A DNA stretch of 64,000 nucleotides from an uncultured Desulfobacter sp. (GTDB taxonomy: Bacteria; Desulfobacterota; Desulfobacteria; Desulfobacterales; Desulfobacteraceae): contig NZ_OY781882.1 of assembly GCF_963677125.1 (NCBI RefSeq), positions 1,558,501 to 1,622,500 of the forward strand. Reading direction: 5' to 3'. Shown one piece after another: positions 55,313 to 64,000 of the stretch. The position numbers and the translations under genes were made by a program. The notes under the pieces are model-generated. The model searched no databases. It was not told the DNA's origin and saw only the letters and a program-made list of their open reading frames with translations. Within the stretch, counting starts at the first letter, position 1. Every line of letters starts with the position of its first letter.

Positions 55313-56200
55313 GTGCGGTCTGTCCCCACCGGACTGGGCCAGGGGGCGTTCTTGAATCTGGATTGTCCGTCAGGTATGGATATCTGCATGAGCAGCTGCC
55401 GCTTCGCCGGGGATTACCAGGCCAGGATCGCCTGGCCGGAACCGAGGCTCACCTTTGTATTTTGCCTGGCCGGAACCACCCAGACCTTGAACTCCTGCAG
55501 CACGTCCCCGTTGGGAATAACCGCCGGGCAGGCGTATCTCCACTATTTTGAAGACCCGGTCCTGGAAAGGCGGACCGCCGGAAAAAAAAAGATCCAAGCC
55601 GTGGTCATCCGATTTCCGTCTGAAAAAATTGCAGCCCTTTTGGGGCCGTCCCATGAACCCGGCCCCCAAAGGGTATTTGCAAAGTCCATTGACCAGGGCC
55701 GTTTTTTTCATTCACAAACCATGAACTTTACCGTGAAATCCGTACTCCACCAGATGTATGCCTGCCCCCACCGGGGACTGGTCAAGCAGATCTTTCTAGA
55801 GAGCAAGGCCATGGAGCTTGTGGCCTATACCCTGGAGCAGGCCTTTGACACTGCCCTGCCGGGATCGCCGATCCGGGAGGATGAACGGGACCGGATTGTT
55901 GCGGCCCGGGATATTTTGGTCTCCCGGCTCAAATTCCCACCGTCCCTCACCGATCTGGCCCGGCAGGTGGACATGAGCCACACCCGCCTGACCCGGGGAT
56001 TTAAAAAAGTGTTTGGATGCACCGTGTTTGCGTATCTTAGAAAGGAGCGCCTGGCCTATGCCGGAATGCTGCTCTCGGAAAACAGGCTGAATATCACCGA
56101 AGCAGCCTTTGAAGCCGGGTTCTGCAGCTCCAGTCACTTTGCCCAAGCCTTTCGCAAACAATTCGGGATCTCCCCTTCACAGTTCACATCCCGGAAATAA
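55313..56200 (+). CDS. AraC-family regulator, PchR/YbtA-like (2)
   Basis: A 295-residue regulator, the most GC-rich gene of the island. The shared middle motif is VLHQMYACPHRGLVKQIFLE and SKAMELVAYTLEQ; the DNA-binding half has PPSLTDLARQVDMSHTRLTR and ITEAAFEAGFCSSSHFAQA. The start is probably GTG 55313 after GGGAGAG, although the frame is open further upstream without ATG. Divergent from receptor 2, which it likely controls. Confidence 0.88.
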   Translation: MRSVPTGLGQGAFLNLDCPSGMDICMSSCRFAGDYQARIAWPEPRLTFVFCLAGTTQTLNSCSTSPLGITAGQAYLHYFEDPVLERRTAGKKKIQAVVIRFPSEKIAALLGPSHEPGPQRVFAKSIDQGRFFHSQTMNFTVKSVLHQMYACPHRGLVKQIFLESKAMELVAYTLEQAFDTALPGSPIREDERDRIVAARDILVSRLKFPPSLTDLARQVDMSHTRLTRGFKKVFGCTVFAYLRKERLAYAGMLLSENRLNITEAAFEAGFCSSSHFAQAFRKQFGISPSQFTSRK

Positions 56201-56278
56201 ACGCCATGAATAGGTTGAAAAACCCGAAATTGAACATTAATACGTTAGATCTCATTTTTACGTATATACGGAAAAAAG

Positions 56279-57226
56279 ATGCAGAGAATTCAACTTAGTG
56301 CACCACAGCCGACAGAAACATCCAATAGGTTCAGGATAGATCTGCCTTCTGAGCATGGTCAGGGACGGTATCATATGGATTTTTTCAATTCCGGGCTGAA
56401 GCTATTCATCATACAGACAAGACTAAATCAACCGGTGCAGATACAAGGCATGGCTTTTAAACCCCTTGTTGGCTTTGGATTTTGCATGGACGGAAGGTTT
56501 GATGCGTTTTTTTCTTCGAAACTTCCGATCACCATTAAAGCCGGAGATAGTGGTTTTTTTGCTTGTCCTTCACGCATAGAAATCACAGACCAGCTACCTT
56601 CAAATCATTTGCTCAGAATATATCTGATGCTGGAAGGAGAGATATTATCATCCCTTGCAAAAGGGAATGAAGATTATTTTTCTCCTGCCTTAAAAAGCCT
56701 GGACAAAAAACAACCCAGCCGCATCGTTCATCCCATCACCCCCCTGATGCGGGCAACCCTGCACCAAGTTCTCCATTGCCCCTATTGCGGAAAGGTCGGA
56801 CATATTTATCTTGAAAGCAAGGCTATGGAACTGCTTTCCCACAAGCTGGCACAGCTTCATCCTTCAGGTGGTTGCCGGAACTTCAAATTAAAACGCGCTG
56901 ATCATGAGCGGATCATTCATGTCGCCGAAATTCTGGTGGACAACATGGAAAATCCGCCGGATACAATGGAATTGGCACGTACCGTGGGATTGAGCTGCAG
57001 CAAATTACAACGCTGCTTTCGCCGGATTTATGGTGTTTCCCCCTTTGAATATCTGCGTAACCACCGCCTCCAAACGGCCAGACGGCTTTTGCAAAAAGGA
57101 GAGATAAATGTCACGGAAGCATCACTGCGCGTCGGTTACACAAACTTAAGCTATTTTTCCAAGGCCTTTAAAATCATGTTTGGGGTATCTCCCGGGCAGT
57201 TACTGCACAATCCCCCACGCAGTTAA
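56279..57226 (+). CDS. AraC-family regulator, PchR/YbtA-like (3)
   Basis: A 315-residue paralogue of the other two. Motifs: VGFGFCMDGRFDAFFSSKLP, ITPLMRATLHQVLHCPYCGK, YLESKAMELLSHKLAQ, and the helix-turn-helix pair TMELARTVGLSCSKLQRCF and NVTEASLRVGYTNLSYFSKA. A CGTATATACG palindrome (56259-56268) lies just before the ATG. It precedes receptor 3 by about 140 bases, with a GCAGC/GCTGC mini hairpin between. Confidence 0.9.
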   Translation: MQRIQLSAPQPTETSNRFRIDLPSEHGQGRYHMDFFNSGLKLFIIQTRLNQPVQIQGMAFKPLVGFGFCMDGRFDAFFSSKLPITIKAGDSGFFACPSRIEITDQLPSNHLLRIYLMLEGEILSSLAKGNEDYFSPALKSLDKKQPSRIVHPITPLMRATLHQVLHCPYCGKVGHIYLESKAMELLSHKLAQLHPSGGCRNFKLKRADHERIIHVAEILVDNMENPPDTMELARTVGLSCSKLQRCFRRIYGVSPFEYLRNHRLQTARRLLQKGEINVTEASLRVGYTNLSYFSKAFKIMFGVSPGQLLHNPPRS

Positions 57227-57368
57227 TCTCCTTTTTGAATTTGCAGCGTTAAAAAAAGCTGCTTAAACGTTAGCCAAACTTATAAGCTTCATTTATTTTA
57301 CGTCCTGTTCAACTTATTTGAGTTAACCTAATAAAGTTATTATCTCAGAATTGAAAAGGATTGAAGAA

Positions 57369-59351
57369 ATGAAAAGAAAATTAAAAATGGCTTTAAGTAT
57401 TGCTGCATCACTTATACTTTCACCAACCATTTATGCTGGTGAGAATCCTCAAAAATTGGACAGTATAACCGTAACGGCACAAAAGATGGAAGAAAATGTA
57501 CAAGACGTACCGATCTCTATGAGTGTATTTGATGAAGTTGCTATTGAAGACAGAAAAATAGAATCAGTTCAGGATATAGCACCTTATACGTCAAACTTTC
57601 TTTTATTAAATAAATCAGGTGATTGTTTCACCCCTTCAATACGGGGCATCTCGAATCCCGTAGGACCTGCATTGTCACAACCGACCAGTGTGATTGTTGA
57701 TGGTATTCCCGTATCACATCATTATGGTTTTGATAAAACTTTAATAGATATAGAAAGGATCGAAGTTTTAAAAGGACCGCAAGGGACACTTTATGGAAAA
57801 GATGCACAGGCAGGCGTCATCAATATTATTTCGAAAAAGCCCGATAACGAAACAAGAGGAAAAATAGGCGTTGAGTTTGGCGAGGATAATAAAAGACAAT
57901 ATACGTTAAGCGTCAGTGGGCCTATGGTAGCGGATAAACTATTTATGGGCGTATCTGCAAAACATTATGAAAAAGACGGATTTATAGAAAATACGCTTCT
58001 TGGGGGATATTTCAATGATAAAGAAAATGATTACGGAAGAGTAAACTTAAGATATACGCCCACTGATAATCTTGAGATATCTTTAATTTCATCCAGGCTG
58101 GAATATGATAATGGAGGCCTTGATTATATTGTTCCGTCTAATATTGATGATGAAAGTATCAGCGCCGATGAAAACGGTTATGATAGATCAACCACAACTT
58201 CCCATGCATTAAAAGTATCCTATGATATAAACAAGTATCTTTTAGAATCTATTACAACCTATCGAGATATAAATTCGGATGCCTTATATATCTATAAAGC
58301 TCATAATGCTGATACCAATGGCGGTCATAATAAGTATTCACAAGAGTTTAGAATAAGTAACAGTAGCGATTCTTTCAAATGGACAGCAGGAATTTATGGA
58401 GAGAAACGTGAAGTTGATAACTCAGTAAATTATGTTTATCCATCATATACCTACCCTGTTGAAACGTATCGCGAGAGTGATTCATTAGGGGTTTTTATCC
58501 ATACCGATTATGCAATCAATGATAAATTCTCTTTCGTCTCAGGGGTTAGATATGACAAAGATAATGAAGAGTTTGAAAATAAAAAAACAGATGAGAAACT
58601 ATCGTTATCCGATAATGACATTTCGCCAAAGATCTCTTTAAAATATCGGCACAATGAAAACAGCATGTATTATGCAACCATATCAAGAGGATACCGTCCA
58701 GGAGGTATTTGGACTAATGCGCCGGACGGCTATTCACCACAATATAATAAAGAGACTTTATGGAACTATGAGATAGGGGCTAAGAACTCATTTTTTAATA
58801 ACAGGCTTATTGTAAACACTGCGGTTTTTTATATGCAAATAGATGATATGCAAGTAAAAATCTGGCCAATTGCCGGTTCAAGTAAATCTTATGTCGATAA
58901 TGCATCAGAAGGCACTTCAAAAGGTGTTGAAATAGAATTAATCGGAAAATTAACGGATACGATAGAACTCTCTGGTGCTTATGGATATACAGACTGTACT
59001 TTTGGTGATTACAAAGATGCAAAGGGAGATTATAGCGGAAATAAGAATACATTTACCCCAACATATAATTATAATATCGGTATTCGATATAGAGGTGAAC
59101 AAGGTTTTTTTGCAAGAGTTGATTTAAACGGGTATGGAAAAACATATTTTAATGTCGCAAATACGAATAGCAGAGATCCTTATACGCTTGTAAATGCAAA
59201 AATAGGTTATGAGGCTGAAAGTTATGATGTTTATTTATACGGTAAAAATATTTTCGATGAAGAGTATAATTCTGTTAATATTTGGGATGGCGGTGGCGTT
59301 GTATATTCTCCACCCAGAGAAATCGGTGTTCAGTTGACCTATAGATTTTAA
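57369..59351 (+). CDS. TonB-dependent receptor 3, AT-rich
   Basis: A 660-residue receptor from ATG 57369 (TTG 57351 in frame). Signal peptide MALSIAASLILSPTIYA, TonB box DSITVTAQKME, plug with PSIRGISNPVGPALSQPTSV, IERIEVLKGPQGTLYGKDAQ and GVINIISKK, barrel ending REIGVQLTYRF. Codon use is strongly A/T biased (AAA, TTA, ATA, GAT) unlike the GC-rich neighbours, as in Campylobacterota. It resembles siderophore receptors of the FyuA/PirA kind. Confidence 0.92.
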   Translation: MKRKLKMALSIAASLILSPTIYAGENPQKLDSITVTAQKMEENVQDVPISMSVFDEVAIEDRKIESVQDIAPYTSNFLLLNKSGDCFTPSIRGISNPVGPALSQPTSVIVDGIPVSHHYGFDKTLIDIERIEVLKGPQGTLYGKDAQAGVINIISKKPDNETRGKIGVEFGEDNKRQYTLSVSGPMVADKLFMGVSAKHYEKDGFIENTLLGGYFNDKENDYGRVNLRYTPTDNLEISLISSRLEYDNGGLDYIVPSNIDDESISADENGYDRSTTTSHALKVSYDINKYLLESITTYRDINSDALYIYKAHNADTNGGHNKYSQEFRISNSSDSFKWTAGIYGEKREVDNSVNYVYPSYTYPVETYRESDSLGVFIHTDYAINDKFSFVSGVRYDKDNEEFENKKTDEKLSLSDNDISPKISLKYRHNENSMYYATISRGYRPGGIWTNAPDGYSPQYNKETLWNYEIGAKNSFFNNRLIVNTAVFYMQIDDMQVKIWPIAGSSKSYVDNASEGTSKGVEIELIGKLTDTIELSGAYGYTDCTFGDYKDAKGDYSGNKNTFTPTYNYNIGIRYRGEQGFFARVDLNGYGKTYFNVANTNSRDPYTLVNAKIGYEAESYDVYLYGKNIFDEEYNSVNIWDGGGVVYSPPREIGVQLTYRF

Positions 59352-59378
59352 AAAAAAGTATATCTAAAGCTGTTGACA

Positions 59379-59411
59379 CCTCCGGGATTGGGACACCCTG
59401 AATCCCGGAGG
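59379..59411 (+). terminator. Rho-independent terminator of receptor 3
   Basis: A perfect 11-bp stem CCTCCGGGATT / AATCCCGGAGG with an 11-base loop, followed by GTTTTC. Confidence 0.8.
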
Positions 59412-59567
59412 GTTTTCATATAGTTATAACCGTCTCATAGTGATCACTTCCTGTATAATCTGCATCATTATCTCTAAATTTCACATAAAATATTTTATTA
59501 TTCTTGACAAACTTTTTTTAATATCTTAGACAAATTATCAATACAATTGCAAACAAAGGAGACACCA

Positions 59568-60584
59568 ATGGAGTTCCCCGATCTCACAATGACGTCGAAA
59601 CCGATTTTTGATCTTTTTTGTGGAACGACAAAATCGTGGGTACTGATAACTGCGATTGAACTTAAGGTATTTAACCTGACAGTTGAAAACAAAACTGCCT
59701 CTGAAATTGCGTCATCTCTCAAAACCCACGAGGCAAATACTGCACTTTTTTTAAATGCCTTGTGCGCAATTCAACTGCTTAAAAAGGAAAACGGTTCGTA
59801 TCGCAATACGGATCTTTCAGACACCTTCCTTGTTGAAGGAAAAGATTGCTATCTGGGAGAACTTCTTATGCTCTCCAATCAGTGGAATTTCCAGACCAGG
59901 GAGCAGATGGCAGATGCCGTCAAAAACGGTCCCGGGCCCCAGGCGGAGAATTTTGATGACATGGGAGAGATGTTTGCCTCCCATGTGACAGCCATGGGAA
60001 ATTATTCCCGGACCGGAAATTCACAACTCATTGCAAAGGAAATCAGCAAACTGCCCGAATTTGCCGGTATGAAAAAAATGCTCGACCTCGGCGGCGCTCA
60101 CGGTATGGATTGCATTGCCGTAACCCAAAAAAGTACATCTTTAAAAGGCGTTGTTTTTGATAACCCGGCAGTGATAAAAATTACCCGGGAAATCATTGCC
60201 GAATATGGCATGGAAAACATGGTCGCGGTCATGGAAGGCGATTATGCAAAAGATTACATCGGTATGGGATATGACCTTATTTATGCAAAAGCAACATTGA
60301 ACTTTTTCAAAGATGATCTGCATCCTTTGTTCAAAAAAATCTATGATGCCTTGAACCCAGGTGGTGTTTTTATATCTGTTCATGACGGTTTAACAGAGGA
60401 AGGCACAAAACCTTCGGATATGGTGATCAGTTGGTTCCCAACCTGCCTTTCTTCCAAAGACTTATCTTTTGACCAGGATATGATACCCGATGCCATGCTT
60501 GAGTCCGGATTTAAAACTGTAAAAATCAAACCCATCCCCGTTTCCATGTGTGAATCCATGGATATGTGCATCGGCAGAAAATAA
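59568..60584 (+). CDS. SAM-dependent methyltransferase (O-MT dimerisation type), copy 2
   Basis: A 338-residue enzyme from ATG 59568 (AAAGGAG, 6-base spacing). Winged-helix dimerisation domain: VLITAIELKVFNLTVENKTA and LLKKENGSYRNTDLSDTFL. SAM site KKMLDLGGAHGMDCIAV, then GVVFDNPAVIK and VMEGDYAKDYIGMGYDLIYA. The end SMCESMDMCIGRK has three sulfur residues close together. A paralogue of the 342-residue enzyme of the receptor 2 operon; it follows receptor 3 in the same direction beyond a terminator, so it has its own promoter. Confidence 0.9.
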   Translation: MEFPDLTMTSKPIFDLFCGTTKSWVLITAIELKVFNLTVENKTASEIASSLKTHEANTALFLNALCAIQLLKKENGSYRNTDLSDTFLVEGKDCYLGELLMLSNQWNFQTREQMADAVKNGPGPQAENFDDMGEMFASHVTAMGNYSRTGNSQLIAKEISKLPEFAGMKKMLDLGGAHGMDCIAVTQKSTSLKGVVFDNPAVIKITREIIAEYGMENMVAVMEGDYAKDYIGMGYDLIYAKATLNFFKDDLHPLFKKIYDALNPGGVFISVHDGLTEEGTKPSDMVISWFPTCLSSKDLSFDQDMIPDAMLESGFKTVKIKPIPVSMCESMDMCIGRK

Positions 60585-60634
60585 AGACAATTTCATAGCC
60601 TGCCAAGGTAAAAATTTTGCTTGACCCTTGCCCG

Positions 60635-60679
60635 AATTCATGGTTAACAATCACTTGCAATGAAAGTTAACCATGAATT
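60635..60679. promoter_or_regulatory. 14-bp perfect inverted repeat at the birA start
   Basis: AATTCATGGTTAAC (60635-60648) and GTTAACCATGAATT (60666-60679) flank 17 bases that contain the annotated start. The half-sites TTAAC/GTTAA resemble BirA operator halves but face the opposite way to the TTGTAAACC..GGTTTACAA order. It may be an autoregulatory operator or mRNA hairpin hiding the start. Confidence 0.55.
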
Positions 60680-61613
60680 GCCGGATAACAGGCAAATGAT
60701 TCTTAATGTTTTGTACCAGTCGGACAGTGAACCTGTGTCCGGGGTCAAAATCAGTGAAGCCGTCGGAATCTCCAGGGTGGCGGTGTGGAAACACATCAAG
60801 GCCTTGAAACAGGCAGGTGTGGATATCGAGGCGTTGCCAACGGGATATCAACTTCAGGATGCCGACAACTTGTTGTATCCTTTTTGTTTTCCAGCACACC
60901 TTCAAGACAGAATTTTCCATTTCCCGGAAGTTGACTCGACCATGGACCAGGCCCGCAAAATTGCCCGGCAAGGCGTGCCGCATATCAGCTGCGTCATAGC
61001 CGAGATCCAGACAACCTCCAGGGGACGGTTAAACAGACCTTGGGACTCTGACCGGGGGGGACTCTGGTTTACCCTGATTCTCAAGCCGGATTTGCCGCCC
61101 CCCCTGGCTTGGACCATGAATTTTGCGGCATCGGCCTGCATGTCCGAAGTACTGGCCGATCTATTTGACCTGGATGTCCGGGTTAAATGGCCCAATGACC
61201 TGTTGCTCAACGGGCGCAAGTTGTCCGGGATGCTGGCTGAAATAGAAACCCGGGCTGACATGGTTAATTTCCTGTTTCTCGGCATTGGCCTTAATGTGAA
61301 CAATGAACCTGATTCAGATCAATACCAGGCCATTTCCTTGAAAACAGCTCTGGGAAAATCCGTATCCAGAAAGCAGATCCTGTTCCGGTTTCTGGATCTG
61401 TTTGAATCCCGTATTAAGACCGTTGATCCGGCCCGGATCATCAAATGCTGGAAGGAACGGACCGCCACCATCGGCGCCGAAGTCAGGGTGCAAACCCATA
61501 ATAAGGTGTATGAAGGCAAGGCTCTGGATGTGGATGACACAGGTGCGCTTATTCTCCAAGACCAAGACGGTGTTACCCGAAAAATTATTTATGGTGACTG
61601 CTTTCATTCCTGA
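60660..61613 (+). CDS. birA: bifunctional biotin ligase / biotin operon repressor
   Basis: A 317-residue protein. The N-terminal helix-turn-helix VSGVKISEAVGISRVAVWKH marks the repressor class. The ligase domain has QTTSRGRLNRPWDSDRGGLW (the GRGRxxRxW-type biotinoyl-AMP loop), VKWPNDLLLNGRKLSGMLAE and the C-terminal SH3-like domain. It attaches biotin to carboxylase carriers and senses biotinoyl-AMP. The start may instead be ATG 60696 (MILNVLYQSD), which would put the palindrome entirely upstream. It precedes bioY by 68 bases. Confidence 0.93.
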   Translation: MKVNHELPDNRQMILNVLYQSDSEPVSGVKISEAVGISRVAVWKHIKALKQAGVDIEALPTGYQLQDADNLLYPFCFPAHLQDRIFHFPEVDSTMDQARKIARQGVPHISCVIAEIQTTSRGRLNRPWDSDRGGLWFTLILKPDLPPPLAWTMNFAASACMSEVLADLFDLDVRVKWPNDLLLNGRKLSGMLAEIETRADMVNFLFLGIGLNVNNEPDSDQYQAISLKTALGKSVSRKQILFRFLDLFESRIKTVDPARIIKCWKERTATIGAEVRVQTHNKVYEGKALDVDDTGALILQDQDGVTRKIIYGDCFHS

Positions 61614-61681
61614 ACAACCATGACCTGACCTGGCCTATGAACACCCAAAGTTTGCCCCCCCCAAATAACACATGCAATTAA

Positions 61682-62260
61682 ATGAACAATATATTGGACC
61701 GTTTCCATAACCCCTTTGAAATGAAAAGTAACCCCATGGATGTCTCCGTAAAACCAATTGTGTACTCCGCCCTTTTTATCGCCCTGATCAGCATAGGCGC
61801 AATGATTGCCATACCTGTGGGCCCTGTTCCCATCGTACTGCAAAACATGTTTGTGCTTCTGGCAGGTTTGATCCTGCCCCCGGCCTGGGCTGCCGGATGT
61901 GTGGCCGTATACCTGCTCATGGGATTTGCCGGACTGCCGGTATTTGCCGGCGGCACCTCGGGTATTGGTAAAGTGTTCGGTCCCACCGGTGGATATCTTC
62001 TATCTTACCTGCCAGCAGCCTTTTTTACCGCCGTAATATCCGGCCGCCCCCAAAAGAGCCTGGTCTTGGATTGTATAGCCACCGTTACAGGAATGGCGAT
62101 AATTTATCTATTTGGCGTGCCCTGGCTGAAATGGGTTTTGGCTGTATCCTGGGGTAAGGCCATGGCTGTTGGCATGTATCCTTTTCTTGTGGGCGCTGCC
62201 TTTAAAATAGCTGCGGCAGTAATCATCGCCCGAAAACTTCGCCCCCTGATCCGGTTTTAA
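61682..62260 (+). CDS. bioY: biotin-specific ECF substrate-binding protein BioY
   Basis: A 192-residue membrane protein with six helices. The BioY hallmark GGTSGIGKVFGPTGGYLLSY (biotin-pocket loop) is intact. The helix-1 motif SALFIALISIGAMIAIPVGPV fits S-components. It binds biotin outside the membrane and works with the ATPase and EcfT encoded next. Start ATG 61682; ATG 61721 and ATG 61736 are alternatives. Confidence 0.95.
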   Translation: MNNILDRFHNPFEMKSNPMDVSVKPIVYSALFIALISIGAMIAIPVGPVPIVLQNMFVLLAGLILPPAWAAGCVAVYLLMGFAGLPVFAGGTSGIGKVFGPTGGYLLSYLPAAFFTAVISGRPQKSLVLDCIATVTGMAIIYLFGVPWLKWVLAVSWGKAMAVGMYPFLVGAAFKIAAAVIIARKLRPLIRF

Positions 62261-62267
62261 CTATTTT

Positions 62268-63011
62268 ATGTATACGGTATTATTGAAGACAGATCATCTG
62301 ACCCATGCCTTTGGTTCAGGGGAAACAGGCATATTTGACATTTGCCTGACCGTTTCAATCAATGATTTTATTGTGCTCGCCGGTAAAAACGGATGCGGTA
62401 AAACCACCCTGATTCGTCATTTCAACGGTCTGTTGAAGCCTGACACAGGTCAAGTTCTGCTTTACGGACAGGATATTTATAAAAACCTGACTTTTGCCCG
62501 TAAAAAAATCGGCATGGTATTCCAGGATCCGGATACCCAGATCATTGCAGATACCGTGTTTGATGAAACCGCCTTTGGACCGGAAAATTTAAACATGGGC
62601 CGGGAAGAGATTCATAAAAAAGTGAATAAGGTTCTTACCCTGCTTGACCTGGGCCATTTACGTGACCGAAATCCCAACACCCTTTCCGGCGGAGAAAAGC
62701 GTCGACTGGCCATTGCCGGCATCCTGGTCATGGAGCCGGATCTTATTATCTTTGACGAGCCCTTTGCCAATCTGGATTATCCATCTATCATATCTTTTGT
62801 CAAACTATGCCGAAAGCTGCACAAATCCGGCCATGCCATTGTCATGACCACCCATGATGTGGCCCCTGTGATTACCCTTGCAACCAAACTAGTGGTCATG
62901 GACAAAGGACGAATTAAGGAAGAAGGCAATCCCATCTCGCTTTCCCCCTGCCTCGAAGCCTATGGTGTAAGAAACCCGTTTACCCCCGTGACAGAGGCGT
63001 GGACACTGTGA
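62268..63011 (+). CDS. bioM: ECF transporter ATPase (BioM type)
   Basis: A 247-residue ATPase: Walker A VLAGKNGCGKTTLIRHFNGL, Q-loop MVFQDPDTQI, signature NTLSGGEKRRLAIAGIL, Walker B LIIFDEPFANLD, switch His in VMTTHDV. It starts 8 bases after the bioY stop. A single ATPase gene implies a BioM homodimer, as in alphaproteobacterial BioMNY. Confidence 0.93.
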   Translation: MYTVLLKTDHLTHAFGSGETGIFDICLTVSINDFIVLAGKNGCGKTTLIRHFNGLLKPDTGQVLLYGQDIYKNLTFARKKIGMVFQDPDTQIIADTVFDETAFGPENLNMGREEIHKKVNKVLTLLDLGHLRDRNPNTLSGGEKRRLAIAGILVMEPDLIIFDEPFANLDYPSIISFVKLCRKLHKSGHAIVMTTHDVAPVITLATKLVVMDKGRIKEEGNPISLSPCLEAYGVRNPFTPVTEAWTL

Positions 63012-63760
63012 CACTTTTTTCCTATCATGCCGGTACCGGCCTCTGGCATACCCTGGATGTCCGGTGCAAATGCCTTCTGGTCTGCCTGTTGAGCCTTACC
63101 GTACTCAAGGCGGGATTGCCCGGGACGATTATCTGCCTGTGCGTTTTAATGGGTATCCTGAAAACATTAGGTTTGGGTCCGCTAAAAATTGTGATGCAGT
63201 TAAAGGCCTTTCTTTTGTTTTTAATGCTGATTTTTTTATGCCGGTGGGCAGGTACAGCCGGCGATCCCATGGTGACCCTGTATGGAATCAGCCTGACCCG
63301 CCAGGGGTTTTCTTCGGGAAGCCTGGTTTCGTTGCGATTTTTAGCGGTCATGCTGCTTGGGCTTATATTAACGGTCACAACCCGGTCCATGGAAATCAAG
63401 GCTGCTGTCCAATGGTTTCTCAAACCGTTTCCTTTTATTCCTGAAAAACGGGTGGCTGTGATGGCGGGGTTAGCCCTTAAATTCATCCCCCTGATCCTTG
63501 ACAATGCCGGGGAAGTGAACCATGCCGTCAATGCCCGTTGCGGCAATTTAAGAAAGAACCCTGTTCGACGACTGATTAATCTGTCCTGGCCCATGCTGAA
63601 AAAAACATTTCAATCCGCCGATGATCTTAGCCTTGCCATGCAGGCTCGGTGTTACAGTGAAAATCGAACAGATCCACACTTTTTCCCCAATGGGAAAGAA
63701 GGATGGATCGTCGCGATGGCACTTATTTTTTCTTCCGGAATACTGCTGATGCCACGTTGA
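63008..63760 (+). CDS. bioN: ECF transporter transmembrane coupling protein (BioN type)
   Basis: A 250-residue EcfT subunit with about five helices (LVCLLSLTVLKAGLPGTIICL; LKAFLLFLMLIFLCRWAG). The two coupling motifs appear as NARCGNLRKN and QARCYSENRT, i.e. ARC in place of the usual ARG/ARS. The start is GTG 63008, overlapping the ATPase stop as GTGA; GTG 62999 is possible. It completes the biotin importer. Confidence 0.9.
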   Translation: MTLFSYHAGTGLWHTLDVRCKCLLVCLLSLTVLKAGLPGTIICLCVLMGILKTLGLGPLKIVMQLKAFLLFLMLIFLCRWAGTAGDPMVTLYGISLTRQGFSSGSLVSLRFLAVMLLGLILTVTTRSMEIKAAVQWFLKPFPFIPEKRVAVMAGLALKFIPLILDNAGEVNHAVNARCGNLRKNPVRRLINLSWPMLKKTFQSADDLSLAMQARCYSENRTDPHFFPNGKEGWIVAMALIFSSGILLMPR

Positions 63761-63996
63761 AATTAAAAAACAGATTGAACATGTTCTCAATGTATCCAGA
63801 TTCTACGTCGAACTGTCTCCCCTTGTTCTCATTATGAGTATAAGGCGATTTTTTATCGTCTATTCAATTGCATTTGTAAATTTGAAAGGATTGCCGGAAC
63901 CTGCATTTATCAATTGCTTAAATCAATGTGCTTTGTTATCGTAAGGTTAAGCCTTTTCAAAAAAACTGCAATTATTTAATTTTCGAGGGGAAAAAA

Positions 63997-64000
63997 ATGT
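63997..64000 (+). CDS. start of next gene, cut by window end
   Basis: ATG at 63997 is preceded by GAGGGG at 6-base spacing, so a gene begins here. Nothing of the product can be read. The 236-bp gap before it (63761-63996) shows no ORF or clear terminator. Confidence 0.4.

Overview
The window reads as a chromosomal segment of an anaerobic, probably sulfate-reducing, member of the Desulfobacterota (Desulfobacteraceae-like). This is inferred from gene content: a Desulfovibrio-type flavodoxin, a bacterial arginine kinase, an HDOD protein, an aerotolerance (Bat) operon, a DsbC-like protein, ttdAB/fumarase genes, and many IS elements and group II introns. No rRNA, tRNA or CRISPR array was seen.

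Layout. 0-5 kb: a helical unknown protein, RNase HI, an HDOD protein, a TPR protein plus flavodoxin, and gpsA. 5.2-13.3 kb: one long minus-strand Bat operon (moxR, DUF58, DUF4381-like, batA, a batB-batC fusion, a batD-batE fusion). 13.5-18.8 kb: homocysteine S-methyltransferase, a tiny Cys4 protein coupled to a complete arginine kinase, HPF, a PanP-like decarboxylase and an ArsC-like protein. 19.2-22 kb: a sugar-nucleotide epimerase gene cut by an IS1182-family element with a 6-bp target duplication; removing the element restores the frame exactly. 22-34 kb: a DUF1573 protein, ttdA/ttdB, metE, glycogen phosphorylase, a DsbC-like protein, a LOG-family protein and a cupin gene with an FNR/HcpR-like box upstream.

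34-46 kb is an accessory region. It holds a sigma-54 activator remnant (frameshifted in a G7 run), an IS110-family transposase split by one base in a T6 run, small genes separated by integron attC-like folds with no integrase in the window, and a Russian-doll of three group II introns. The outer one is a class C intron lying at an attC-like site. A class D (RmInt1-like) intron interrupts its RT gene exactly at the YADD codons, and a second class D intron sits at the 3' edge of its domain V. Removing both leaves a ~1.9 kb class C intron with an intact 436-codon RT.

45.7-60.6 kb is a metal-chelate/siderophore-type uptake island: three PchR/YbtA-like AraC regulators, three TonB-dependent receptors, two paralogous SAM-dependent methyltransferases and a NitT/TauT-type ABC importer. 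One receptor, one methyltransferase and the ABC genes form a single operon in which every junction is a 1- to 4-base stop/start overlap. I regard this receptor + methyltransferase + ABC importer combination as the best candidate for an undescribed system. One receptor gene (57.4-59.4 kb) is much more AT-rich than its neighbours and looks acquired.

60.6-63.8 kb is a biotin module: birA, bioY, and the ECF energy-coupling genes (bioM/bioN type). A 14-bp perfect inverted repeat straddles the annotated birA start. The next gene begins at the last bases of the window.
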